From Geomonas oryzae (GTDB taxonomy: Bacteria; Desulfobacterota; Desulfuromonadia; Geobacterales; Geobacteraceae), in the NCBI RefSeq assembly GCF_004117875.1, contig NZ_RAHW01000001.1:1037830-1101829 (forward strand): 64,000 nucleotides of DNA, read 5' to 3'. This document shows, piece after piece, positions 9,709 to 18,148 of the stretch (its first letter is position 1; each line of letters opens with the position of its first letter). The notes below the pieces were generated by a model. The model saw only the letters and a list, made by a program, of their open reading frames with translations, was not told the DNA's origin and made no database searches. The position numbers and the translations under genes were made by a program.

Positions 9709-12351
9709 CTACAGGCTCTTCTCCGCCAGCTCGTAGACGTCGCGGGCAAGCCCGGGCTCGGCGAGGATGCGCTCCAGCTCCTTCTTCATCAGCTCCTGGC
9801 GGGCTGCGTCGAAGCGGCGCCAGCGGCTGAACGGGGTGAGCATGCGCGCGGCGATCTGCGGGTTGATCGCGTTCAGGCGCAGGATCTGGTCGGAAAGGAA
9901 GCGGTAACCCCGACCGGAGGCGTCGTGGAAACGGACCTGGTTCGCCTGGCTGAAGGCGCCGACCAACGAGCGCACCCGGTTCGGGTTGCGGATGTCGAAG
10001 TCGGGGTGCTCCAGGAGTGCGAGCACGCGGTCCATGGTGTCGGGAAGGCGCGAGGTCGCCTGCAGCGAGAACCACTTGTCGATGACGCCGCGGTCGCCGC
10101 GCCATTTGTCGTAGAAAAATCGGAGCGCCTCGTCGCGCTCAGGGCAGGCGCATCCGGCCAGGGGCGCGAGGGCACCGAGGGAGTCGGTCATGTTGTCGGC
10201 GCCTTTGAACTGGGCCATGCACATGTCTACGGCGTCCTGCCCGCCTGCGGCCATCAGGTAGGAAAGGCAGAGGTTTTTAAGCCTGCGGCAACCGGCGAGC
10301 CCGTCGTCGGGGCGGTAGGGGGCGGCGGGCGCGCAAGTCTCGCGCACGCGCAATAGCTCGGCGGACAGCCTCTCGCCAACCGTCGCGCGCACGAGCTCGC
10401 GGGCCGCGTGGATCGCCGAGGGATCGATCACCTCCATCTGCTCGGCGAGGTAACTCTCGGCGGGGAGGGTGAGCGCCTCGGCGAGGAAGGCCCGGTCCTG
10501 GCGGTCGTCGTCTAAAAGCCTGCGGAACGACTCGATGAAGCTTTCGGAAACGCGTGCATCGCGCCCCGTCTGGAAGTCGGCGACGAGCCCCATGATCTGC
10601 TTCACCGCCTGCACCTGTCCCGCCTCCCAGCGCACGAAGGGATCGCTGTCGCGGGTCATGAGGAGGGTGAGGTCCTCGTCGCTGTAGGGGTAGTCGAGCT
10701 TCACCGGGGCGGAGAAGTTCCTGTTCAGCGAGGGGACCGGGCGGCTCGAGAGCCCCGTGAAGACGAAGTTCTCCGTCTCCCGGGTAAGTTCAAGCACCCG
10801 CTGCGTCCCGGACGGGGCGGCTTCACCTGCGAGCGCAAGCGGAAGTTCGTTCCCGTCTCGGTCCAAAAGCCCCATGGCGAGCGGCATGTGGAAGGGCTTC
10901 TTCTCGGGCTGCCCCGGCGTCGGCGGGCAGCTCTGCGTGACGGTGAGGGTGTAGCTGCCGCTTGCCGCGTCCCAGGCGTCGGTGACCGTGAGGACCGGGG
11001 TGCCGGCCTGGTCGTACCAGAGCATGAACTGCGAGAGGTCGCGCCCGCCGGCGTCCGCCATCGCCTGCACGAACTCGTCGACCCGGACCGCCTGGCCGTC
11101 GTGCCGCTCGAAGTAGAGGTCCATCCCCTTGCGGAAACCCTCCCGGCCGAGCAGGGTCTCGAGCATCCGGATCACCTCGCCACCCTTGTGGTACACGGTC
11201 ATGCTGTAGAAGTTGTTGATCTCGACGTACGACTCCGGGCGCACCGGGTGGGCCAGGGGCCCCGCGTCCTCGGCGAACTGGGCGCTTCTCAGGCTCTTCA
11301 CGTCGGCGATCCTCTTCACCGGGCGCGACTGCATGTCGGCCGAGAATTCCTGGTCGCGGAAGATGGTGAGCCCCTCCTTCAGCGAGAGCTGGAACCAGTC
11401 GCGGCAGGTGATGCGGTTGCCGGTCCAGTTGTGGAAGTACTCGTGCCCGATCACCTCCTCGATCGCCTGATAGTCGTCGTCGGTGGCGCTCTCCGGGCTT
11501 GCCAGCACGTAGCGCGAGTTGAAGACGTTCAAACCCTTGTTCTCCATGGCGCCCATGTTGAAATCGTCCACCGCGACCACCATGTAGACGTCCAGGTCGT
11601 ACTCGCGGCCGAACTTCTCCTCGTCCCAGCGCATCGCGTTCGCGAGCGAGAGAAGCGCGTGGCCGCACTTGTCGCGGTTTCTCTCCTCGACGTAGATCTC
11701 GAGCGTCACCTCGCGCCCGCTCATGGTGGTGAAGCGATCCGAGATGTGCACGAGGTCGCCTGCGACGACCGCGAAGAGGTAGCTCGGCTTCTTGAAGGGG
11801 TCGCACCAGACGGCGTAGTGGCGCCCGTCCGGAAGGTCTCCCTTTTCCACGCAGTTGCCGTTGGAAAGAAGGACCGGGCAGGCCGCCTTGTTGGCCCTGA
11901 GCGTCACGGTGTAGACCGCCATGACGTCGGGGCGGTCCAAAAAGTAGGTGATGCGCCGGAACCCCTCCGCCTCGCACTGGGTGCAGAGCATGGGGCCGGA
12001 GGCGTAGAGGCCGGAGAGGGCGGTGTTCGCCGCGGGGTTTATCCTGGTGGTCACTTCGAGGACGAAGCGCTCCGGCGGTGCCTCGATGACGAGCCTTTCC
12101 TCCTCGACCCGGTAGCGCTCGGGTGCCAGCTCGGCGCCGTCCAGCTTCAGCGACAGCAGGGTCAGCTCCTCGCCGTCCAAAACGAGCGGGCGCGGAGCCG
12201 CGCCGCGGTCGTGGTTGCTGCGCAGGGAGAGGCGCGAGACCACCCGGGTCTCTTCCGGATCGAGGTCGAACTCCAGTTCGACTGACTCAATCAGGTAGTC
12301 GGGAACGGTGTAGTCTTTCTGATGGATGGTCTGGTGCCGGCACTGTGACAT
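9709..12351 (-). CDS. pepN: Aminopeptidase N (M1 family)
   Basis: Zinc metallopeptidase that removes N-terminal residues from peptides in the cytoplasm. The substrate-anchoring GAMEN motif is present in MGAMENKGLN. The zinc site is HEYFHNWTGNR followed 18 residues later by the third ligand Glu in LKEGLT. The C-terminal DUF3458-type Ig and helical domains fill the rest. The 880 residues from ATG 12351 match E. coli PepN (870). The frame extends 20 codons upstream, but AGAGGGAAACC and the MSQCRHQTIHQKDY start favour 12351. It is divergent from the haem/CopD gene at 12542. Confidence 0.95.
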   Translation of the reverse strand: MSQCRHQTIHQKDYTVPDYLIESVELEFDLDPEETRVVSRLSLRSNHDRGAAPRPLVLDGEELTLLSLKLDGAELAPERYRVEEERLVIEAPPERFVLEVTTRINPAANTALSGLYASGPMLCTQCEAEGFRRITYFLDRPDVMAVYTVTLRANKAACPVLLSNGNCVEKGDLPDGRHYAVWCDPFKKPSYLFAVVAGDLVHISDRFTTMSGREVTLEIYVEERNRDKCGHALLSLANAMRWDEEKFGREYDLDVYMVVAVDDFNMGAMENKGLNVFNSRYVLASPESATDDDYQAIEEVIGHEYFHNWTGNRITCRDWFQLSLKEGLTIFRDQEFSADMQSRPVKRIADVKSLRSAQFAEDAGPLAHPVRPESYVEINNFYSMTVYHKGGEVIRMLETLLGREGFRKGMDLYFERHDGQAVRVDEFVQAMADAGGRDLSQFMLWYDQAGTPVLTVTDAWDAASGSYTLTVTQSCPPTPGQPEKKPFHMPLAMGLLDRDGNELPLALAGEAAPSGTQRVLELTRETENFVFTGLSSRPVPSLNRNFSAPVKLDYPYSDEDLTLLMTRDSDPFVRWEAGQVQAVKQIMGLVADFQTGRDARVSESFIESFRRLLDDDRQDRAFLAEALTLPAESYLAEQMEVIDPSAIHAARELVRATVGERLSAELLRVRETCAPAAPYRPDDGLAGCRRLKNLCLSYLMAAGGQDAVDMCMAQFKGADNMTDSLGALAPLAGCACPERDEALRFFYDKWRGDRGVIDKWFSLQATSRLPDTMDRVLALLEHPDFDIRNPNRVRSLVGAFSQANQVRFHDASGRGYRFLSDQILRLNAINPQIAARMLTPFSRWRRFDAARQELMKKELERILAEPGLARDVYELAEKSL

Positions 12352-12541
12352 GGTTTCCCTCTCAAGGTGGTATTTACGCTGGACAAGGGAGCTATTGTAC
12401 CGGCACGGCACTCTCTTTTCAACGCCCGGGCGCTCTTAGTGGGATATTCCTGCCATAGCCCGTAGCGTTTTGAGAGAAAACGTCGCCGGGGTAATGGGGG
12501 AAATGTTGACTTTACAGGTAGATGGGGATATACAGGTGCGC

Positions 12542-13447
12542 ATGAAAAGAGCCCTCCTCCTGATCCTTTTCGTTTCCTGTCTCTGGACGGCCGTCCCGGC
12601 CGCCGCCACCGAAATTTACGCGCAGCAGACCGGCAAGAGCTGCGAGGTCTGTCACCTCGACCCGGCAGGCGGCGGGGAGCTCACCGCGGCGGGCAAACAA
12701 TTTGCCGCCTCCCGCACCGCGAAGAGCGAGGCGCCCGCCATGGGGGGCGCCGCCAAGGCCTTCCGTTTCGTGGTCGGCTATCTGCACATGCTTACCGCCA
12801 TCCTCTGGTTCGGCACCATCCTCTACGTCCACCTCGTGTTGAAGCCGGCTTATGCCGCGGGTGGGCTGCCGCGGGGCGAGGTCCGGGTCGGCGTCCTTTC
12901 CATGGTCGTCATGGGGGTCACCGGCGCCGTGCTCACCCACTTCCGCATCACCTCACTGGACATGCTGCTGCACACCCGTTTCGGGGTGCTGCTTTTGATA
13001 AAGATCTCCCTCTACCTGGTCATGGTCCTTTCCGCCGCCTACGTGGTCCTCTTCATCGGGCCGAAACTCAAGGCGAAACGGAGGGAGCCGGTCGCCCTTC
13101 CCGCCGGGAGCGAACTGACCGTGGACGAACTCGGCTCCTTCGACGGCAAGGAGGGGCGTCCCACCTGGTTCGCCTACGACGGGAAGCTCTACGACGCGAG
13201 TGCCAGCCGCCTCTGGAAGCAGGGAGTGCACATGGGGCGCCACAACGCAGGCGAAGACCTTAGCGAGGCGCTCAAGCTCGCGCCGCACGGCCCGGAGAAG
13301 GTGCTCGCCATGCCGCAGGTGGGGACGCTCTCGACCGGAGAGCGCAAGGCCCCACTGCACGAGCGGGTCTTCTTCTTCATGGCCTACATGAACCTCAGCA
13401 TCGTCTTCCTCATCGTGCTGATACTGTCGCTCTGGCGTTGGGCCTGA
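12542..13447 (+). CDS. Membrane redox fusion: CxxCH haem motif, CopD-like four-helix domain, cytochrome b5-like domain
   Basis: No standard name. A signal peptide or first helix (residues 1-23) is followed by a short periplasmic segment with one c-type haem motif, CEVCH, near residue 34. A block of about four transmembrane helices (roughly 75-190) resembles CopD/DUF2269-like membrane domains. A soluble region resembling cytochrome b5-like domains follows (from LTVDELGSFDGKEGRPTWFA), with candidate ligands in HMGRHNAGEDL and APHGPEK, then a final transmembrane helix. The architecture suggests electron transfer between a c-haem, the membrane and a b-haem. The start is ATG 12542, with only a weak AGGTG nearby. 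Confidence 0.75.
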   Translation: MKRALLLILFVSCLWTAVPAAATEIYAQQTGKSCEVCHLDPAGGGELTAAGKQFAASRTAKSEAPAMGGAAKAFRFVVGYLHMLTAILWFGTILYVHLVLKPAYAAGGLPRGEVRVGVLSMVVMGVTGAVLTHFRITSLDMLLHTRFGVLLLIKISLYLVMVLSAAYVVLFIGPKLKAKRREPVALPAGSELTVDELGSFDGKEGRPTWFAYDGKLYDASASRLWKQGVHMGRHNAGEDLSEALKLAPHGPEKVLAMPQVGTLSTGERKAPLHERVFFFMAYMNLSIVFLIVLILSLWRWA

Positions 13448-13482
13448 CGCGGCTCCCGGTACGCCGGGACCAAGGAATCACC

Positions 13483-14706
13483 GTGAAGCTGTTACGCATC
13501 TTTACCTACGCCGACGCCAAGAGGGACCCCGATTCCCTGCTGCGCCTGTTCGTTTCCATCGCCCTCCTTTCCATGGTCCTGATCACCTCCGGGGCCGGTT
13601 ACGCCTTCTTCCATCTCCTGTACCGAAACGTGATCGTCAGCGCCGAGGACGACGCCGTCAAGGTGAGCCAGGCGCTTCTTGAGAATCAGCGCAAACGCAT
13701 CCTCTCGGTCGACGGCAGCGGCAGCAGGGTCGCCGTGGCGCCGGAGGACCTAGGCGAGCTCGACGACCGGCTGAGAAAATTCCTCGCCCCTTTCGACATC
13801 GTGAAGATAAAGATCTATTCCTCCGATGCCCGTATCGTCTACAGCACCGAGGCGAAGCTGATCGGCGAGACTGACCGCGGCAACAAGCGGCTTGCGAACG
13901 CCCTTGCCGGCGCGAACGATTCCAAGCTGGAGAGAAAGGAAGAGGTGAAGGACTTAGCGGACGAGCGGAAGTTCAACGTGGACGTGGTGGAGACCTACAT
14001 CCCGATCCGGGACCATGGCCGGGTGATCGGGAGCTTCGAGGTCTACATGGATGTCACCGGTTACCGCAGGCAGAGCGTCAACGCCGGGCTCCTCTCGCTG
14101 GCGTCCCTGGTCGCCATCCTGGTAGCCGTCTTCGGCATCTCCTACTTCGTCATCCGCAGGGGGACCCGGGAGCTCAAGGAGACCCAGGAGGTGCTCCGCA
14201 GACAGACCATCACCGATCCGCTGACGGGAACCTTCAACAAGCGGCAGATAGAACTGATCGGGCGGAGGGAATTCGCGCATGCCTTGCGGCGCATGGAGAA
14301 GGGGATTTCCGGTGCGGGAAGCGGCTTCCTGATGATCGACATCGACCGCTTCAAGGAGGTGAACGACCGCCACGGGCACCTGGCCGGCGACGACCTTTTG
14401 CGTCAGTTCGCCGAGCGGATCGCCGCGTCGCTTAGAAGCTACGATTCGCTGGGGCGATTCGGAGGGGAGGAGTTCCTGGTGGTTATCCCCGGTTCGGACC
14501 CGGCACAGACCCGCGCGGTGGCGGAGAAGATCCTCACGCTGATCCGGCGGGAGCCTTTCAGCCTCGATGGGGCTCCCCTTAAGCTCACCGCCAGCATCGG
14601 CATGACCACGGTGGAGGAGGGGGACGAAGACCTCATGCAGGTGCTGCGCCGCGCCGACCGCAACCTCTACCGGGCGAAGAGCGACGGGCGCGACCAGGTA
14701 GCTTAG
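13483..14706 (+). CDS. Membrane diguanylate cyclase (GGDEF)
   Basis: Synthesises c-di-GMP from two GTP. A transmembrane helix near residues 25-45, a periplasmic sensing region of about 160 residues and a second helix (about 200-220) precede the GGDEF domain. The active site is GRFGGEEFLVVIP. The inhibitory RxxD site (RSYD) sits five residues before it, so product inhibition is possible. I chose GTG 13483 because AAGGA lies six bases upstream; a TTG at 13438 inside the previous gene would lengthen it. It converges with the response regulator gene, and their stop regions overlap by four bases. Confidence 0.9.
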   Translation: MKLLRIFTYADAKRDPDSLLRLFVSIALLSMVLITSGAGYAFFHLLYRNVIVSAEDDAVKVSQALLENQRKRILSVDGSGSRVAVAPEDLGELDDRLRKFLAPFDIVKIKIYSSDARIVYSTEAKLIGETDRGNKRLANALAGANDSKLERKEEVKDLADERKFNVDVVETYIPIRDHGRVIGSFEVYMDVTGYRRQSVNAGLLSLASLVAILVAVFGISYFVIRRGTRELKETQEVLRRQTITDPLTGTFNKRQIELIGRREFAHALRRMEKGISGAGSGFLMIDIDRFKEVNDRHGHLAGDDLLRQFAERIAASLRSYDSLGRFGGEEFLVVIPGSDPAQTRAVAEKILTLIRREPFSLDGAPLKLTASIGMTTVEEGDEDLMQVLRRADRNLYRAKSDGRDQVA

Positions 14707-15275
14707 GGGGACCGCTCGGCATCGTTGCACCCGGCGATGATGCTCGCTATCTCCTCCTCGGTGACCTCTTCGTCGATCCGGATCGCGCCGTCCGCTTCCC
14801 GGCGCAGTTCCGTAATCCCCGGGTAACTCTTCTCCAGGTACTTAAGCTCCTGCGACTGGCGCTTCACCGTCCTCAACAGGCGGCGGTTTTCCTCTTCCAG
14901 GTCGTACTTCTCCACGGCGCTTCTCAGCGCAAGCTTCAGCTCCGTTTCGTCCCATGGTTTCGTGAAGAACCGGTATATCTCGCCGCTGTTGACCGCGCGC
15001 ATGGTCGCTTCGACGCTTGCGTGCCCGGTGAGCATGATGCGCACCGTTTCCGGGTAGAGATCCTTAACCGCGCCCAGGAACTCCGCGCCGTCCATCCCCG
15101 GCATCTTCTCGTCGGAAATGACCACCTTGTAGCGGTGCTGCGCCATGAGGTCGAGCGCCTCCTTTCCCCCGTGCGCCCCCGTGATCAGGTAGGGCTCCTC
15201 GTCCAGCCCGCGCACCAGGGCCGAGATCACGTGCGGCTCGTCGTCTACTAACAGGATCCTCGTTTCATCGTTCAT
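14703..15275 (-). CDS. Stand-alone response regulator (receiver plus coiled-coil tail)
   Basis: The receiver domain fills residues 1-125, with DDE acidic residues, the acceptor Asp in SDEKMPGMDGAEFL, the Thr in MLTGHA and the Lys in TKPWDE. A charged coiled coil (about 125-160) and an acidic tail follow, with no recognised output domain. It probably works by protein contact. The start at 15275 has GGAGG six bases upstream; the longer frame to 15338 lacks one. The receiver is close in motif to those at 6898, 15767, 20088 and 21724. Confidence 0.88.
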   Translation of the reverse strand: MNDETRILLVDDEPHVISALVRGLDEEPYLITGAHGGKEALDLMAQHRYKVVISDEKMPGMDGAEFLGAVKDLYPETVRIMLTGHASVEATMRAVNSGEIYRFFTKPWDETELKLALRSAVEKYDLEEENRRLLRTVKRQSQELKYLEKSYPGITELRREADGAIRIDEEVTEEEIASIIAGCNDAERSP

Positions 15276-15367
15276 CTTGTACCTCCGGTACTTCGACTCC
15301 ACAGTGACGCAGTCGGTGTGTGGATGGCGGCTTTTCATCCCCTTTCGGGAATCGTGGCACTCACGTT

Positions 15368-15731
15368 CCCCCCTTTGCGAAGGGGGGACAGGGGGGATTT
15401 GCCTTGATAGGCCATGTAACCAGTGCGATCACGCAAACTGGGCAGGCGGATGACAGATGCTGACTTCTGTCCGGACGTGCCGAAAAAAAGCAAATCCCCC
15501 CAGCCCCAGCGTTGTCCGGTTAGGTTGTTGCAGCCGCCGAAAAGCCCCCCTCCCCTTGCGGGAGGGGGTTAGGGGGTGGGGGAAGGTGCCATTATCTCCA
15601 TTGGCTTGCGGCTTCACCCACCCCCCCGGCCCCCTCCCGTCAAGGGAGGGGGAGGCTCGAAACGTCTGGATTTTAATAGTGCAAGCACCAAACCGGACAA
15701 CGCTGCCCCAGCCCCCCTTCGCAAAGGGGGG
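15368..15731. repeat. Cluster of C-run/G-run palindromic repeats in a 491-base gene-free stretch
   Basis: Four palindromes lie between the response regulator start and the ATPase gene end. Two are of the type CCCCCC-TTTGCGAA-GGGGGG, at 15368-15387 and, inverted in the centre, 15712-15731. Two are of the type CCCCTCCCC-n-GGGGAGGGG, at 15545-15567 and 15628-15654. I see no gene between 15276 and 15766. The two CCCCCCTT copies bracket the others, suggesting nested insertions of small repeats. Confidence 0.7.
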
Positions 15732-15766
15732 AGCTTAAAGACCTCATTTTTCAGCAAAGATGCCCG

Positions 15767-18145
15767 CTACTCCCTTGCCGCTCCGCAGTGCGGGCAGTTC
15801 GCCCACTCGGGCTCCAGGGGGAGCTTGCAGTCGCGGCAGAGGTTGCGGCGCAGGGTGCCGCAGAAGGGGCAGAAGAGGTATTTCGCGTCCACCATGCGGT
15901 TGCAGCAGTCGCACCGGCGCTGGTGCAGAAGCTGCGGCCCCAGGACCCGCAACAGCTCCTCGAGGGTGGTGAGCCCCAGGCGCACCTTCTCGAGGCCGTC
16001 CTCGAGTAGGGTCCGCATCCCGCCGGCGCGCGCCATGTCGAAGAGCTCGGTCTCCTTGTAGCTCGTGCTGATGAAATGCCGGAAGTCCTCGTTCATGGTG
16101 AAGAGCTCGAAGACCCCGGTCCTCCCCCGGTAGCCGGTCTTGTTGCACTGATCGCAACCCTTGCCGCGGCGCACCGCCCCGTCGAGGTACCCCGGCGGCA
16201 CGCGCAGCATCTCCATGATCTCCCGGTCCGGGTCGACCTCGGTGCTGCAGGCGGGGCAGACGCGCCGCACCAGGCGCTGCGCGAAGAGCCCTTCGAGCGC
16301 CGAGGCGATGATGTAAGGCTTCACCCCCATGTCGATGAGCCGCGTGATGGAGCCGACCGCGGAGTTCGTGTGCAGCGTGGAGAGGACCATGTGGCCGGTG
16401 AGCGCCGCCTTGAAGGCGACGTCCGCGGTCTCGGCGTCGCGGATCTCTCCGACCAGGATCACGTCCGGGTCCTGGCGCAAGGTGGAGCGCAAGACGCTCG
16501 CGAAGGAGAGTCCGATCTTCTCCCGCACCGCGACCTGGTTCGCCTCTTCGACGAAGTACTCCACCGGCTCCTCGATGGTCTCGAAGTTCCTGCTCCCCTC
16601 GAGCATGGTGGAGAGGATCGAGTAGAGCATGGTGGTCTTGCCGCTCCCCGTGGGGCCGGTCGCGATGATCACCCCCTGCGGCTTCTTCACCAGGGTGCGG
16701 ATCTTCTTAAGCCCGTCCGGCAGCACGCCGAGGTCGGGAAGCTCCTTGATCGAGGCGCTCTTGTCCAGGATGCGCAGGACGAGCTTCTCGCCGTTCAAAG
16801 TCGGCATGGACGAGACGCGCATGTCGACGATCCGGGTCCCCGCCTTCACGGTGATGCGACCGTCCTGGGGCTTTCTCCGTTCGGAGATGTCCATCTTGGC
16901 GAGGATCTTCACGCGCGAGACGATGGCTGGGTGCAGGTCGGCCGGGATCTTGATCTTGCTGTGCAAAAGCCCGTCGATGCGGAAGCGCACCAGGGTGTAC
17001 TTGGTCTTCCCCTCGATGTGGATGTCGCTTGCGTGGTAACGGATCGCCTCGGAGATCACCGCGTTCACGATCCGGATCACCGGCGGGATTTCGGAGGAGC
17101 CGATGAGCTCGGTGACGCTCACCTGGCTTTCCTCGTCGTCGATGATGATGTCGATCTCGTCGATCGGCTCCAGGTCCGCCGCCTGCTCCAGCTCCGGCCC
17201 CTCGGCCCAGGCCCGTTCCAACAGGGCGAGGATCTCGGAGCCGGTGGCGATGAGGGGGACCACGGCGAGCCCGGTCATCATGGAGATGTTGTCGACCTTG
17301 TAGATGTCGGAGGGGTCGGCCATGGCCACGGTGAGCTGGCGGCCGGTCATGCGGATCGGGACCATGCGGTTTCTCTCGCACAGGTCGCGCGGCAGAAAGC
17401 GCACCGCCTGGGGCGTGATCTCCGCCGAGGCGAGATCCACGTAGTCGATGTTCAACGCGCCCTGCAGCGCCTTCACCACCTCCCCTTCGGTGACGACGCC
17501 TAAGCGCACCAGGGCGTCGGTGACCAGTTCGCCCTGGGAGCGTTCCGTCGCGGCGCGCGCCAGATCCTCCCTCGTCACCGCCCCCGCCTTCAAGAGGATG
17601 TTGCCGGCCATGCCGCGGTTCTCGTCGAAGAGGCTCGCGTAATTCTTGATGCGCTGCTGCTGCGAGCGGGTGAGCTCTTTGAGGTTCTGGTTTTCCTGCA
17701 TCAGCACGTACTGTTGCAGGGCGAGGCTCACCGTGAGGCGCAGGTCGTCGTCGTTCCAGGGCTTGGTGATGAACTTGTAGACCGCGCCGTCCTTCACCGC
17801 TCCCATCACCGAGTTCACGTCGGCATGCCCGGTGAGCATGATCCTGATCACCTGGGGCCAGCGTTCCTTCACCGTCTTCAGAAGCTCCGCGCCGGTCATG
17901 CCGGGCATGCGGTGGTCCGAGACGATGAGCTGCACCTCGTTCTCCTCCATCACGGTGAGCGCTTCCGCGCCGCTTGCCGCGGTGAAGAGACGGTAGTTCT
18001 CCTCCATGAAGATGCGGCGCATCGCGGAGAGGACACCTGCCTCGTCGTCGACGAAGAGGACGCCGAAACTCTTGGCGGAGGGTTCCTGCACCTCCCGTTC
18101 CTCCCCCTTGGCCGCCGTCTTGAATAGCTGTGAATATCTCGACAT
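15767..18145 (-). CDS. Receiver-MshEN-PilB/GspE family ATPase with C-terminal zinc ribbons
   Basis: A secretion/pilus motor ATPase with an unusual layout. Residues 28-145 are a receiver (acceptor Asp77 in SDHRMPGMTG; KPWNDDDL). About 170-310 hold two MshEN-like motifs (GNILLKAGAVTREDLARA and VTDALVRLGVVTEGEVVKAL), a fold that binds c-di-GMP in MshE-type ATPases. The T2SSE core follows, with Walker A GPTGSGKTTMLYS, Walker B region ILVGEIRDAETA and the tetracysteine pair CPAC and CDQC. The last 50 residues add four more CxxC pairs (CDCC, CPFC, CRDC, CPHC). No pilus structural gene is adjacent. It lies three bases after the histidine kinase gene in a tight operon. Confidence 0.9.
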   Translation of the reverse strand: MSRYSQLFKTAAKGEEREVQEPSAKSFGVLFVDDEAGVLSAMRRIFMEENYRLFTAASGAEALTVMEENEVQLIVSDHRMPGMTGAELLKTVKERWPQVIRIMLTGHADVNSVMGAVKDGAVYKFITKPWNDDDLRLTVSLALQQYVLMQENQNLKELTRSQQQRIKNYASLFDENRGMAGNILLKAGAVTREDLARAATERSQGELVTDALVRLGVVTEGEVVKALQGALNIDYVDLASAEITPQAVRFLPRDLCERNRMVPIRMTGRQLTVAMADPSDIYKVDNISMMTGLAVVPLIATGSEILALLERAWAEGPELEQAADLEPIDEIDIIIDDEESQVSVTELIGSSEIPPVIRIVNAVISEAIRYHASDIHIEGKTKYTLVRFRIDGLLHSKIKIPADLHPAIVSRVKILAKMDISERRKPQDGRITVKAGTRIVDMRVSSMPTLNGEKLVLRILDKSASIKELPDLGVLPDGLKKIRTLVKKPQGVIIATGPTGSGKTTMLYSILSTMLEGSRNFETIEEPVEYFVEEANQVAVREKIGLSFASVLRSTLRQDPDVILVGEIRDAETADVAFKAALTGHMVLSTLHTNSAVGSITRLIDMGVKPYIIASALEGLFAQRLVRRVCPACSTEVDPDREIMEMLRVPPGYLDGAVRRGKGCDQCNKTGYRGRTGVFELFTMNEDFRHFISTSYKETELFDMARAGGMRTLLEDGLEKVRLGLTTLEELLRVLGPQLLHQRRCDCCNRMVDAKYLFCPFCGTLRRNLCRDCKLPLEPEWANCPHCGAARE

Positions 18146-18148
18146 CGT

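Noticed and set aside
8056..10356. 766-codon plus-strand open frame across the GGDEF-EAL and pepN genes
   Set aside because: It runs antisense over two well supported genes and has low-complexity His/Val/Gly-rich content typical of shadow frames.
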